DNA from: Amylibacter sp.
Lineage (GTDB): Bacteria > Pseudomonadota > Alphaproteobacteria > Rhodobacterales > Rhodobacteraceae
Reading direction: 5' to 3'
Assembly (NCBI GenBank): GCA_021775355.1
Contig: JAJFHZ010000031.1
Span: forward strand, 1-64,000
Length of the DNA: 64,000 nt
Shown piece by piece: positions 25,405-34,919 of the stretch. The position numbers and the translations under genes were made by a program. Each line of letters begins with the position of its first letter. Positions within the stretch are counted from its first letter, which is position 1. Under the pieces are notes generated by a model that did not search any database, had not been told where the DNA came from, and saw only the letters and a program-made list of their open reading frames with translations.

Positions 25405-27468
25405 ATGACGAAAACCGTAGGCGCGCCCGGCAAAACCATACAGACGCGCCTGTATGCATATAACCTTGGGTTTGTATTCCAACGACGTTTGCGTAAAATC
25501 CTAAAGGCACATGGGCAGAATATCAGGTTTGGATTACCGGTTGGTAAATCCGCCGCTGTTGCCATTTGGGGGCGCAAACCCGTTGCAAAGCGCGGCATGG
25601 CAGTTGCGCGATATTACAAGAAACCACTTGTAACCGTTGAGGACGCGTTCTTGCGTTCGGTTTTGACAGGACGTCAGGGCGATCAGCCTTTGGGTCTGGT
25701 GGTGGATAGAACCGGCATCTATTTCGACACTTCATTACCAAGTGATCTGGATGTTTTGTTCAGGGAAAGTATCGGGTTGTCGGAAGTGAAATTACAACAG
25801 GCCGCAGATAAGATGGCCCATATGACAAGGTTGAAATTGTCGAAATATAATGACTTTTTGCACCCTGTGTCAGATTTGCCGGACGATTTTGTGTTGGTAA
25901 TAGACCAAACTGTTGATGATGCGGCAATTACATTGGGCGCGGCGAATGCAGCAAGTTTCACTGAAATGCTGGCTTGCGCAAAGGCTGAAAACCCCGATAA
26001 AAAAGTGTTGATAAAAACCCACCCCGAAACGATGGCAGGTTTGCGGAAAGGGTATTTTTCCGAAACTGACTGTGATGACCAAACTGCCCTTATCACTGGG
26101 CATTTATGCCCTGTTGGGCTGTTCGAAAAGGCTGCGAAAATCTACTGCGTGACATCGCAAATGGGGTTAGAAGCAATATTTGCAGGTTACCGCCCGATTG
26201 TCTTCGGCCGCCCTTTCTATTCTGGGTTGGGGTTGTCGGATGATCGTGGGGCGCCGTGGGGCAGAGGGTTGGAATTGCGACCTGAACAGGTGTTTTGGGC
26301 CACGCATCTGCGTTATTCAAAATGGTATGATCCCTTTTTTGATCGCTCTGCGGATTTTCTGACCGTGACGGGAATTTTGCATGCACAGGCACGTCAATAT
26401 CAGGACAACCAAATGCCTGCCGTATGCGTGGGAATGCGCTTGTGGAAACGTGGTTTTTTACGCAGGTTTTTATCTTGCGGGCGTGATGCACCAATATTCT
26501 ATGCCGATGCAATGGAAGCGGTTGAAGCCGCCAGTATAGAAGAAGGTCGGGTTCTGATTTGGGCCGGGCGTGAAACCGAAGAAATGATAACGGCCTGTGC
26601 ACACAGAGAAGTCCCTTTGATACGTGTCGAAGATGGATTTCTGCGCTCTGTCGGGCTTGGGGCGCAACTGGTTGCCCCTGTTTCATTGGCCTTTGATGAT
26701 ACAGGTATCTACTATGATCCAACACGTGCCAGCCAATTGGAACATATTATCAATGCAAGTGACGCGCTATCAGATATTGATATTAACCGCGCCCGTGTTG
26801 TACGTGAACGCATTGTCGCGTTGAAAATAACCAAGTATAATGTGTCGACAGTAACTGTGAAGATTGCTGCCGGAAAAGACCAAGAGGTTATTTTGGTGCC
26901 GGGGCAGGTTGAAGATGATGCTTCCATTCAAAAGGGTGCGGGGCGGATCAAGACCAATCTTGACCTTTTGCAATCCGTACGCGCGGATTTTCCCGATGCA
27001 TATATCATTTATAAACCGCACCCCGATGTAGAGGCGGGTTTGCGCGTGGGCGAAATTGCAACAAATGACTATGCGGATATTGTTGCGGAAAACAGCAATA
27101 TGGCGACCCTTCTGGAACAGGTTGATCGTGTTGCAACCATAACGTCCCTTGCAGGGTTCGAAGGTTTGTTGCGCGGCAAGCCCGTGACCTGTTACGGCAA
27201 TCCATTCTATAGCGGTTGGGGGCTGACGGATGACAAAGCGGATAAGATCACGCGTCGCAAAGCCCGCCCCGGTTTGGATGCTTTGGTACATGCCTGCCTG
27301 ATTGAATATCCGCGGTACTGGGATCCCGTGAGCGGCACACCTTGCCCTGTCGAAGTTGTTTTAGAACGGTTCGAGCACGGGCAGATGCGGGTAAAAACGG
27401 GGGCTATGGTACGTATTTTGGCCAAATTACAGGGTATTTTCGCCAGTCGCGCGCGTTTGTGGCGTTAA
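25405..27468 (+). CDS. kpsC: Capsule polysaccharide synthesis/export protein KpsC
   Basis: 687 residues from ATG 25405, 17 bp after the OPX gene; an ATG at 25312 would overlap that gene. Two tandem capsule-synthesis domains are visible, each with the series TVEDAFLRSV or RVEDGFLRSVGLG, DDTGIYYD, TKYN and KTHPE or YKPHPDVEAG, then a FYSGLGLSDD or FYSGWGLTDD end. The two halves of KpsC are separate Kdo transferases that alternate beta-2,4 and beta-2,7 linkages. The stop codon interlocks with that of ribD on the other strand in one TTAA. Confidence 0.93.
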   Translation: MTKTVGAPGKTIQTRLYAYNLGFVFQRRLRKILKAHGQNIRFGLPVGKSAAVAIWGRKPVAKRGMAVARYYKKPLVTVEDAFLRSVLTGRQGDQPLGLVVDRTGIYFDTSLPSDLDVLFRESIGLSEVKLQQAADKMAHMTRLKLSKYNDFLHPVSDLPDDFVLVIDQTVDDAAITLGAANAASFTEMLACAKAENPDKKVLIKTHPETMAGLRKGYFSETDCDDQTALITGHLCPVGLFEKAAKIYCVTSQMGLEAIFAGYRPIVFGRPFYSGLGLSDDRGAPWGRGLELRPEQVFWATHLRYSKWYDPFFDRSADFLTVTGILHAQARQYQDNQMPAVCVGMRLWKRGFLRRFLSCGRDAPIFYADAMEAVEAASIEEGRVLIWAGRETEEMITACAHREVPLIRVEDGFLRSVGLGAQLVAPVSLAFDDTGIYYDPTRASQLEHIINASDALSDIDINRARVVRERIVALKITKYNVSTVTVKIAAGKDQEVILVPGQVEDDASIQKGAGRIKTNLDLLQSVRADFPDAYIIYKPHPDVEAGLRVGEIATNDYADIVAENSNMATLLEQVDRVATITSLAGFEGLLRGKPVTCYGNPFYSGWGLTDDKADKITRRKARPGLDALVHACLIEYPRYWDPVSGTPCPVEVVLERFEHGQMRVKTGAMVRILAKLQGIFASRARLWR

Positions 27469-28559
27469 ACGGGGTGCCATTCGGCCATCAGATCATCACC
27501 GATGCGTCGGTGTGATACCAGCTCAAATCGCGGTGCTTTATTCAGGGTATTAACACCCATTGTGTCCAAGTTTGGAATACCGTCTGCACCGATTGCGATG
27601 CCTGCGGTCATGGTGATCAGGCGATCAACATAACCTTCACGGATCAAAGCGGCGGCCAATTTACCGCCACCTTCGCAAAATACACGTGTGATGCCCTTTT
27701 CTGCGATCTTGGCAAGTGTGCCGTTTAACGACAGGCCGCCATTATCCACCGAACACGTGATCAGTTCGGCACCTGTTCCGGCCCAACCCCGCGTATCCGC
27801 TTCCGGTCCGTGGCACATCCAGACAGCCGTGTCTTTACTTGTTCTGCCCAATTGACTGTCGGCTGGCGTGGACAGATTACTATCTAAAATGATCCGCACG
27901 GGCACGCGGTGTTCTAGCCCGCCCAAGCGCACTGTCAGGCTTGGGTCATCGGCTACGCTGGTGCCACTGCCGACCATTACGGCATCGTGACTTGCCCGTA
28001 ATAGATGGACATATGCGCGTGATGCGCCCCCCGTAATCCATTGGCTTTCACCTGTATTGGTTGCAATTTTCCCGTCTAGACTGCTGGCCAGTTTTAACGT
28101 CACCGCAGGTCTGTTTTTCGTAACACGGGTTAGAAAGCCGATGTTGGCTTGTTGTGCTTCGGTTTCCAAAACACTGGTACGCAATTCGATACCCGCCGCA
28201 CGTAGCTTGTCCAACCCTTTGCCGGCCACACGTGGATCAGGGTCGCCTGTAGCAATCACGACGCGGGCAATGCCTGCGTTTACCAAAGCATCCGCACAGG
28301 GCGGCGTTTTGCCAGTATGGGCGCAGGGCTCCAACGTAACATAAGCGGTCGCACCTTTGGCCGCCGCACCCGCTTGTGCCAAGGCCATGGGTTCCGCATG
28401 TGGGCGCCCGCCTGCCTGTGTCCAGCCACGACCCAGAACGCGGCCGTCTTTGACAATGACACAACCAACGGCGGGGTTGGGCCAAGTTGTACCCAATCCG
28501 CGCGCGCCCAGTGCAAGGGCTAAGCGCATCCAGCGGTCATCTGCCGAATGCGATTTCAT
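27465..28559 (-). CDS. ribD: Bifunctional riboflavin deaminase/reductase RibD
   Basis: 364 residues. Residues 1-145 are the pyrimidine deaminase with zinc ligands in GRPHAEPMAL and TLEPCAHTGKTPPCADAL; residues ~150-364 are the reductase (VTLKLASSLDGKIATNTGES, VMVGSGTSVADDPSLTVR, CEGGGKLAAALI). Carries out steps two and three of the riboflavin pathway. It starts 2 bp after the nrdR stop, so nrdR-ribD form an operon. Ends in a 4-bp convergent overlap with kpsC. Confidence 0.95.
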   Translation of the reverse strand: MKSHSADDRWMRLALALGARGLGTTWPNPAVGCVIVKDGRVLGRGWTQAGGRPHAEPMALAQAGAAAKGATAYVTLEPCAHTGKTPPCADALVNAGIARVVIATGDPDPRVAGKGLDKLRAAGIELRTSVLETEAQQANIGFLTRVTKNRPAVTLKLASSLDGKIATNTGESQWITGGASRAYVHLLRASHDAVMVGSGTSVADDPSLTVRLGGLEHRVPVRIILDSNLSTPADSQLGRTSKDTAVWMCHGPEADTRGWAGTGAELITCSVDNGGLSLNGTLAKIAEKGITRVFCEGGGKLAAALIREGYVDRLITMTAGIAIGADGIPNLDTMGVNTLNKAPRFELVSHRRIGDDLMAEWHPV

Positions 28560-28561
28560 GG

Positions 28562-29029
28562 CTAATCGTCTTTTGGTTCAGGGGGGCGAAGTTCATGCAC
28601 AAAATCTTCAAAATCATCAGCCGCTTGAAAGTTTTTGTAAACGGACGCAAACCGCACATAGGCCACGGTATCGATACGTGCCAGACTGTCCATGACGATT
28701 TCACCGATTTTATCGCTGTCGATGTCACTGTCGCCCATGCTTTCCAGACGGCGTACAATGCCCGAGATCATCTGTTCAACGCGATCAGGTTCCACAGGGC
28801 GTTTTTGCATTGCAATGTGAATGGAACGGGCCAGTTTGTTGCGGTCGAAATCTTCGCGCTTACCGTTCTTTTTGACAATCACCAGATCACGCAGTTGTAC
28901 GCGTTCATAAGTGGTGAAACGACCCGCGCAGGCGGGGCATAGACGGCGGCGTCTGATCGCTGCGTGATCTTCAGCCGGGCGTGAATCTTTGACTTGTGTG
29001 TCAGTGTTTCCGCAAAACGGACATCTCAT
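28562..29029 (-). CDS. nrdR: Transcriptional repressor NrdR
   Basis: 155 residues: a zinc ribbon ([20 protein letters not shown], then [14 protein letters not shown]) followed by an ATP-cone ([20 protein letters not shown] type sequence at residues ~50-140). Senses dATP/ATP and represses ribonucleotide reductase genes. Pairing with ribD is typical of this lineage. No clear NrdR box was seen in its own upstream region. Confidence 0.95.
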   Translation of the reverse strand: MRCPFCGNTDTQVKDSRPAEDHAAIRRRRLCPACAGRFTTYERVQLRDLVIVKKNGKREDFDRNKLARSIHIAMQKRPVEPDRVEQMISGIVRRLESMGDSDIDSDKIGEIVMDSLARIDTVAYVRFASVYKNFQAADDFEDFVHELRPPEPKDD

Positions 29030-29150
29030 GGGCCTCTACCTCGATTTTATTTTTATTATTGTGGATAACTATACAAAGAACGCAAGCATTTGGGTAGAGA
29101 AAAGTGATTCTCTCTAAATCTTGTAGTATTCCCTAAATATTTGGCGGAAA

Positions 29151-29576
29151 TTAATAACTAAGATGCCCTACAATATGGCGTGTATGGGGGTGATCGCGAT
29201 GTTCAAACAGGTAAATACCCTGCCATGTTCCCAAGGCCAGCTTGCCGTCTGTTATGGGAATAGACAAAGAAACCGGGGTTAATGCAGCTTTGATATGCGC
29301 AGGCATATCATCGGGGCCTTCATATGTATGGGTCAGGTAAGACATCGAAGGATGATTGCTGTCAGGCACCAACCGTTTGAAAAAGCCGGTCATATCTGTT
29401 TGCACTTCCGGATCAGCATTTTCCTGAATTAACAGCGAACATGATGTGTGCTGCACGAACAGGGTCAAAAGGGCGTTTGTCTGGCCCTGTGTTTTGATCC
29501 ATTGTCTGACAGTGCGGGTGAACGCGTATAAGCCTTGCCCGTCTGTTTTTATGCTGAATTTGGTTTGCTGGCTCAT
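29151..29576 (-). CDS. yjbQ: YjbQ/UPF0047 family protein
   Basis: 141 residues from ATG 29576, the family's normal length; the in-frame extension to 29798 is not supported. Conserved histidine patches of the family are present: LFVQHTSCSLLIQENADPEV, YTHTYEGPDDMPAHIKAAL, and GTWQGIYLFEHRDHPH. These form a metal-type pocket; members have been linked to weak thiamine-phosphate synthase activity, but the true role is unsettled. Divergent from the GFA-family gene with 81 bp between starts. Confidence 0.85.
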   Translation of the reverse strand: MSQQTKFSIKTDGQGLYAFTRTVRQWIKTQGQTNALLTLFVQHTSCSLLIQENADPEVQTDMTGFFKRLVPDSNHPSMSYLTHTYEGPDDMPAHIKAALTPVSLSIPITDGKLALGTWQGIYLFEHRDHPHTRHIVGHLSY

Positions 29577-29657
29577 GGGGCACGATAACGGATGGTTTAT
29601 GTCTTGGCGATGGGCCATATTGCTGTCGATGTGGTTTAGCTGAAAAAGGAGAGTGTG

Positions 29658-30125
29658 ATGAAAGGATGTTGTACTTGCGGTGCGGTTCACTATGAAATGT
29701 CGGACAAACCGTTGATCGTTCATTGCTGCCATTGCCGCTGGTGCCAGCGCGAAAGCGGATCGGCCTTTGCGGTGAATGCGTTTATTGAGGCAAAACATGT
29801 GAAGCTAACCGCTGGCAAGGTTGAGGTTGTTGATATACCCAGCGAAAGCGGCGGTGGGCAAAGGGTGCATCGTTGCCCTGCTTGCAAAGTGGCGATTTGG
29901 GCCAATTATCTGGGGCTGGGTACCGATTTTTCTTTTGTGAAAGTTGGCACATTGGATGAACCTGATAAATGCCCGCCCGATGTGCATATTTACACCGAAA
30001 GCAAACAGCCGTGGGTGAATGTCAACGATGGGCGGCCAATGTATGAAAGATACTACCGCCGTTCCGAGGCTTGGCCAGCGGCGTCGATGGTAAGATTTCG
30101 CGCGGTGATGGGTGCGCGGGGGTAG
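29658..30125 (+). CDS. GFA/CENP-V-fold zinc protein (S-(hydroxymethyl)glutathione synthase-like)
   Basis: 155 residues from ATG 29658, with AAGGAG at 7-base spacing; GTG 29655 is less likely. Zinc-binding Cys motifs of the GFA domain are visible: CCTCGAVHY, VHCCHCRWCQRESG and RCPACKVAIW. The fold is shared by Gfa and many uncharacterised small proteins, so a formaldehyde role cannot be claimed. It has no operon partner. Cytoplasmic. Confidence 0.82.
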   Translation: MKGCCTCGAVHYEMSDKPLIVHCCHCRWCQRESGSAFAVNAFIEAKHVKLTAGKVEVVDIPSESGGGQRVHRCPACKVAIWANYLGLGTDFSFVKVGTLDEPDKCPPDVHIYTESKQPWVNVNDGRPMYERYYRRSEAWPAASMVRFRAVMGARG

Positions 30126-30261
30126 GGTGTGTGCCTTAATCGTATCGCTTATTGTGAGATTGGCGTGATGCATGGTATTTGCAGGAATTACGGATTGCCA
30201 CAAATGTTTGGAAACGTATATTATATGTCCAAGTGCAAAAAAAATATTTTGGAGAAGTGAA

Positions 30262-30486
30262 TTGAAATATAATGATAATATCAAAGTGCTAGCTTTGTTT
30301 AGCTCCGTAGTTTTATTGGTGGCAAATTGCACAGGCCCTGTAAATGAAGATACCACGAAAGACATGCCTACAGGGTATCTTTGCCGTATTTTAAATTCGA
30401 AAGAATATATCTCGTTACCTTCTGAACAAAAAGCTATTTATTCCGAACTTGAACGACGTGGTGAAAATTGTAAGGATTTTAAATAG
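30262..30486 (+). CDS. Small lipoprotein, unknown function (TTG start)
   Basis: 74 residues. The first in-frame ATG (30172) lacks a ribosome binding site, while TTG 30262 has GGAG at a 7-base spacing and gives a classic lipoprotein: KYNDNIK basic start, hydrophobic VLALFSSVVLLV, then the lipobox VANC. The mature part (TGPVNEDTTKDMPTGYLC...) has three Cys in all counting the lipidated one, and ends ERRGENCKDFK. AT-rich compared with neighbours. No family recognised. Its context, before the rpoD terminator on the opposite strand, says nothing about function. Confidence 0.65.
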   Translation: MKYNDNIKVLALFSSVVLLVANCTGPVNEDTTKDMPTGYLCRILNSKEYISLPSEQKAIYSELERRGENCKDFK

Positions 30487-30521
30487 CAGCCGAACCGATA
30501 AGGTAGCCTTGCGACAACAAT

Positions 30522-30543
30522 AAAGACACCCGAAGGTGCCTTT
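30522..30543 (-). terminator. Intrinsic terminator of rpoD
   Basis: On the minus strand AAAGGCACC-TTCG-GGTGTCTTT, nine pairs (one G-T) closed by a stable UUCG tetraloop and followed by a U-rich run. It begins 4 bp after the rpoD stop codon. Confidence 0.85.
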
Positions 30544-30546
30544 AAA

Positions 30547-32541
30547 TTACTGATCCAAGAAACTCCGCAACTTCCGCGAACGGCTAGGATGCTTCAATTT
30601 CCTTAACGCTTTCGCCTCAATCTGCCTGATCCGTTCCCGTGTCACGCTGAACTGTTGGCCGACCTCTTCTAGCGTGTGATCGGTGTTCATGCCGATGCCG
30701 AAGCGCATGCGTAGCACCCGTTCTTCGCGTGGGGTCAGTGACGCCAGTACGCGGGTTGTAGTTTCTTTCAGGTTGCCCTGAATGGCACTGTCCAGCGGCA
30801 GAATGGCATTTTTATCTTCGATGAAATCACCCAGTTGTGAATCTTCTTCGTCACCAATCGGGGTTTCCAGTGAAATCGGTTCTTTGGCGATTTTCATCAC
30901 CTTGCGGACTTTTTCCAGCGGCATTTGCAGTTTGGCTGCCAGTTCTTCCGGTGTTGGTTCACGCCCGATTTCATGCAGCATTTGGCGGCCGGTGCGTACC
31001 AGTTTGTTGATGGTTTCGATCATGTGCACCGGAATACGGATGGTGCGGGCTTGGTCTGCGATGGAACGCGTGATTGCCTGACGGATCCACCATGTGGCGT
31101 AAGTGCTGAATTTATAGCCGCGGCGGTATTCGAATTTATCCACCGCTTTCATCAGTCCGATGTTACCTTCTTGAATTAAATCAAGGAATTGCAAGCCACG
31201 GTTCGTGTATTTTTTGGCAATGGAAATCACCAGACGCAGGTTGGCCTCAACCATTTCTTTTTTCGCGGCGCGGGCTTCTTTTTCACCCTTTTGTACCTGA
31301 TTCACAACACGGCGGTATTCTGGAATATCGACACCGACGTACTGGCCCACTTGCGCCATTTCTTCGCGGATCGCTTCGGCTTTTTCGCGGTGCTTTTCAA
31401 TAAACGTCGCCCAACCGCGGCCTGCGCGCGCCGCAATATCGTCCATCCACATCGGATCCAACTCGCGGCCACGATAGGCGTCGATGAATTCACGACGGTT
31501 GATGCGTGACTGATCAGCCAGCTTCACCATGCCGCTATCCAGTGACATGATTTTACGGTTGATGCCGTATAGCTGGTCAATCAGGGCTTCAATACGGTTG
31601 TTGTGGAAGTGCAGGGCGTTGACCTGTTCTACCAGTTTGGTGCGCAGTTTCTGATAGGCTTTTTCTTCTTTTGTGGAAAAGGACGAATCTTCGTTCAGTG
31701 TCGCTGAAATCCGTACATCCTGCATTTCAGAAAGTCTGGTGTAGCTTTTGGCGATTTTTGCCAATGTATCCAGAACTTGCGGTTTTAGCGCTTCTTCCAT
31801 CGCGGCAAGCGACAGGTTTGCAGCTTCATCTTCATCTTCATCTTCGTCATCACCGCCTAGCGGGTTTCCGTCGGCATCGACTTCGGGTTCCGGTTCTTTT
31901 TTGACCGGGGCCACTTTCATATTCGCAGGCGTTGACCCCAAGGTGCTGGCGACCGGTTCATCATCGCCGTCTTCCATCGTGTTGCCAAAAGTGGTTTCCA
32001 GATCAATGACATCGCGTAACAGGATCTCTTCGTCTAAAAGCTCTTCGCGCCAGATGGTAATCGCCTGAAATGTCAGCGGGCTTTCGCAAAGCCCTGCAAT
32101 CATCGTGTTGCGCCCGGCTTCGATGCGTTTGGCAATCGCAATTTCGCCTTCGCGGGACAGTAGTTCAACAGAACCCATTTCACGCAAGTACATGCGCACA
32201 GGATCGTCTGTGCGGTCCAGCTTGGCTTCGCCGGTAACCGCTAGGGCCAGTTCTTTTTTGTCGGTTTCAACGACGGTCAGATCGCGCGGACTGTCTTCTT
32301 CGACATCGTCGCCTTCGATAATGTTGATACCCATTTCGGACAACATCGACATCACATCTTCGATTTGTTCGGATGATACCTGGTCGGGGGGCAGAACTTC
32401 GTTCAATTCGTCGTAAGTGATGTAGCCACGTGCGCGCGCAACTGAAATCATTTTCTTGATATCTGCCTGGCTGTTATCAGAGACAGACACAGCGCCTTCG
32501 GCCTGTTCGTTCTTACCCATTTCGGTATCTTTAGCTGCCAT
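30547..32541 (-). CDS. rpoD: Primary RNA polymerase sigma factor RpoD (sigma-70)
   Basis: 664 residues with AGGAG before the ATG. Region 1.1 is N-terminal, region 1.2 [21 protein letters not shown], an acidic non-conserved insert ([14 protein letters not shown]), region 2 [20 protein letters not shown] with the -10-binding [17 protein letters not shown], and region 4.2 [20 protein letters not shown]. Housekeeping sigma factor. It follows dnaG by 81 bp in the same direction, the classic dnaG-rpoD macromolecular synthesis pairing. Confidence 0.97.
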   Translation of the reverse strand: MAAKDTEMGKNEQAEGAVSVSDNSQADIKKMISVARARGYITYDELNEVLPPDQVSSEQIEDVMSMLSEMGINIIEGDDVEEDSPRDLTVVETDKKELALAVTGEAKLDRTDDPVRMYLREMGSVELLSREGEIAIAKRIEAGRNTMIAGLCESPLTFQAITIWREELLDEEILLRDVIDLETTFGNTMEDGDDEPVASTLGSTPANMKVAPVKKEPEPEVDADGNPLGGDDEDEDEDEAANLSLAAMEEALKPQVLDTLAKIAKSYTRLSEMQDVRISATLNEDSSFSTKEEKAYQKLRTKLVEQVNALHFHNNRIEALIDQLYGINRKIMSLDSGMVKLADQSRINRREFIDAYRGRELDPMWMDDIAARAGRGWATFIEKHREKAEAIREEMAQVGQYVGVDIPEYRRVVNQVQKGEKEARAAKKEMVEANLRLVISIAKKYTNRGLQFLDLIQEGNIGLMKAVDKFEYRRGYKFSTYATWWIRQAITRSIADQARTIRIPVHMIETINKLVRTGRQMLHEIGREPTPEELAAKLQMPLEKVRKVMKIAKEPISLETPIGDEEDSQLGDFIEDKNAILPLDSAIQGNLKETTTRVLASLTPREERVLRMRFGIGMNTDHTLEEVGQQFSVTRERIRQIEAKALRKLKHPSRSRKLRSFLDQ

Positions 32542-32622
32542 TTCTTACTCCTGGTAAGGGTTAAACGAATCACCCGCGTTCAGGGGCGAATCAACACTGC
32601 GAACCACTGATTCGCAATGACA

Positions 32623-34566
32623 TTATGGTTTTTTCTTCACCCAAATCTGATCATCGAGCATTTTTTGCAGTCCCTGTGACAGATTTTCACTATTATCACC
32701 GCTGCTGTCTTCATTGCCATAGTCAGTTCTGGTTGCCTTGTTGCGGGCCTCTGTGGCCTGTTGAATGCGCCAAGTCGTTGATTCGTCGGCCATTCCGCTT
32801 AATTCTTCTTCGGCTTCCTGCATTTCGCGCCGTGCGCCCAGTATAGCGGCGTGTTTGGTTAACTCCTCATCAAGTGTACGCCTGACCTGCGTCATATCTG
32901 CATCAATGCGCAAATACGGGTGGCTGCGCACCGCTTTCAATTCTGTCAGACGGTCAACAGGGTTGTAGCCCAACTGATCGGCCATTTTTTTCGCTAAATC
33001 ATCGGGTGCGTTATCGTCAGATAGGTCTTCATGCAGATTTGCCAAGAGTGCGTTTTGAATTTCTTTGAAATCATGTGTGTTGATGTGACATTTTTCCAAT
33101 GCGGTTTCGTTTGCCAATGCAGCTTTAGGGTGCAGAATTGCCGCCAGTAAAATCACGGCTTCGCGCAACAATACATCACCCTGCACACTTTGTGCCAGAA
33201 GTGATGATTTCAATCCTTCGGTGGCTTTTTCCGGCGCTTTATTGCGCCAGTTTTTGTTGCCCCATGCCTGTTGTGGGCGTTTTTGGGTAAATAATTCAAA
33301 GCGGTAGTCTTTGATAATTTGTCCGTAGTGGGTTTTAATTGAACGATCTTGGATCGAGTTCAGGGCCGTGCGCAGGCTGGCATCCAGTGCAGCCCGTCGT
33401 TCGGGGCTGTCAAATACGTGGCCTTCGGTTTCACGCTGCCACAGCAGTTTGACCATAGGTTGGGCGGTGTCCAGCAGGGCGGTCATTGCTTTGGCACCCG
33501 ATGCCTTGATCAAATCATCTGGGTCTTGGCCTTCGGGAAGGATGCAAAACCGCAGGGATTTTCCCGCTTCCAACAATGGTAGTGCGATGTCGATCAATCG
33601 CATAGCTGCACGCAAGCCCGCCTTGTCACCATCAAGGGCAATGATCGGTTCGGGTGTAATGCGCCACATCAGTTGCAACTGATCGGCAGTTATTGCAGTA
33701 CCCAAAGGGGCCACGGCATGCTTGAAACCTGCCTGTGACAGGGCGATCACATCCATATAACCCTCAGCCACGATCAGGCTTTGCACTTTACCTGCCGCTT
33801 CACGCGCGGGTTGGTGATTGTAAAGTGACCGGCCCTTGTCGAACAGCGGTGTTTCGGGGGAATTCAGATACTTGGCGGGCTGATTGGCATCCATTGCGCG
33901 ACCGCCAAAGGCCGTACACCGCCCACGGGCATCACGGATCGGGAACATGATGCGGTTGCGAAACCGGTCAAATGGGTTGCCGCCATCGTCAGGCTTGATC
34001 GCAAGGCCGGCTTCGACAATATCGTCAGACGAAACGCCTTTGCCCGTCAGGTGCTGAAATAAGCCATTTCGGTTATTGTCAGCGTAACCGATTTGAAATT
34101 GTTCCAATGTCGTTTCAGGCAATCCGCGTTTTTCCAGATAATCGCGGGCGGCTGATGCTGCATTGGTACGCAGTTGCAGACGGTAAAACTGCACAGCCCG
34201 TTCCATGATATCGACCAGAACCGTGCGCTGATCGGCCTTTTCCTGTGCACGCGGGTCCTGGGCGGGCATTGGCATGCCTGCCTCTCGCGCCAGAATTTCC
34301 ACCGCTTCCATGAAATTCACGTTTTCGGTTTCTTGAATGAAGCTATAGACATTGCCCTTGGCGTGGCAGCCAAAGCAATAAAAGAACCCCTTTTGGTCAT
34401 CGACATGAAAAGACGCGGTTTTTTCCGCATGAAACGGGCAGGGTGACCAGTAATCGCCCTTGCCGGGGTTGGATTTTCGCGCATCCCACGACAGTTTGCG
34501 CCCAACGACCTGTGCGATCGAAGTGCGGTCACGGAGTTCATCAATAAAACCGGGTGGCAGACTCAT
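32623..34566 (-). CDS. dnaG: DNA primase DnaG
   Basis: 647 residues. N-terminal CHC2 zinc finger (CPFHAEKTASFHVDDQKGFF then YCFGCHAKGN), the RNA polymerase basic region, a Toprim domain (VAEGYMDVIAL, ALDGDKAGLRAA), and a helicase-binding C-terminal region after about residue 450. Makes primers at the replication fork. The C-terminal tail is polar and acidic. Upstream partner of rpoD. Confidence 0.96.
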   Translation of the reverse strand: MSLPPGFIDELRDRTSIAQVVGRKLSWDARKSNPGKGDYWSPCPFHAEKTASFHVDDQKGFFYCFGCHAKGNVYSFIQETENVNFMEAVEILAREAGMPMPAQDPRAQEKADQRTVLVDIMERAVQFYRLQLRTNAASAARDYLEKRGLPETTLEQFQIGYADNNRNGLFQHLTGKGVSSDDIVEAGLAIKPDDGGNPFDRFRNRIMFPIRDARGRCTAFGGRAMDANQPAKYLNSPETPLFDKGRSLYNHQPAREAAGKVQSLIVAEGYMDVIALSQAGFKHAVAPLGTAITADQLQLMWRITPEPIIALDGDKAGLRAAMRLIDIALPLLEAGKSLRFCILPEGQDPDDLIKASGAKAMTALLDTAQPMVKLLWQRETEGHVFDSPERRAALDASLRTALNSIQDRSIKTHYGQIIKDYRFELFTQKRPQQAWGNKNWRNKAPEKATEGLKSSLLAQSVQGDVLLREAVILLAAILHPKAALANETALEKCHINTHDFKEIQNALLANLHEDLSDDNAPDDLAKKMADQLGYNPVDRLTELKAVRSHPYLRIDADMTQVRRTLDEELTKHAAILGARREMQEAEEELSGMADESTTWRIQQATEARNKATRTDYGNEDSSGDNSENLSQGLQKMLDDQIWVKKKP

Positions 34567-34613
34567 GGGGTGAATATCAAGGGAATGAAGGGGGGATGCA
34601 AGTCAGCACTGGT

Positions 34614-34919
34614 TTATTTTTCAATCTCCATCGTCTGCCGCAACTCCCCCATCTTCCGATCATAAATCAAAATACGATTGTCCGTTGTCACTACGGCAAA
34701 CCAGTCCGGCCCTTGGGTAAAGGTCGCAGCTTTGCTGCCGTCGGGCAGGGTTATGCTGCTTGGTAATGGTAATTCGGGCGTAGATGGTGCTAATCGCATG
34801 ACAAGCATCGCAATCAGAGTTAGAAAGCCCACAATCATCACCACCATCAGGGCTGTGACCAGTCGGCGCAACAGGCGCAGGTTGCTCGGCTCTGGAATAT
34901 CGTTCGAAAGTTCATTCAT
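34614..34919 (-). CDS. DUF6476 family membrane protein
   Basis: 101 residues: short cytoplasmic N-terminus, one membrane helix (VTALMVVMIVGFLTLIAMLV, residues ~21-41), then a periplasmic tail (SITLPDGSKAATFTQGPDWFAVVTTDNRILIYD). The pattern LP-G--A-A---G-DW--VVT-D--ILIYD is typical of this Rhodobacterales-restricted family of unknown function. Its ATG overlaps the ATG of the divergent pseudouridine synthase gene, so both start codons share two bases. Confidence 0.8.
   Translation of the reverse strand: MNELSNDIPEPSNLRLLRRLVTALMVVMIVGFLTLIAMLVMRLAPSTPELPLPSSITLPDGSKAATFTQGPDWFAVVTTDNRILIYDRKMGELRQTMEIEK

Noticed and set aside
26093..26725. Open frame on the minus strand inside kpsC
   Set aside because: Lies wholly within the well-supported KpsC gene; composition (His/Pro/Arg-rich) is that of a shadow frame.
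29030..29150. AGAGAA-AAGTGA-TTCTCT inverted repeat between nrdR and yjbQ
   Set aside because: Six-base arms only; does not match the NrdR-box pattern, so no function is claimed.
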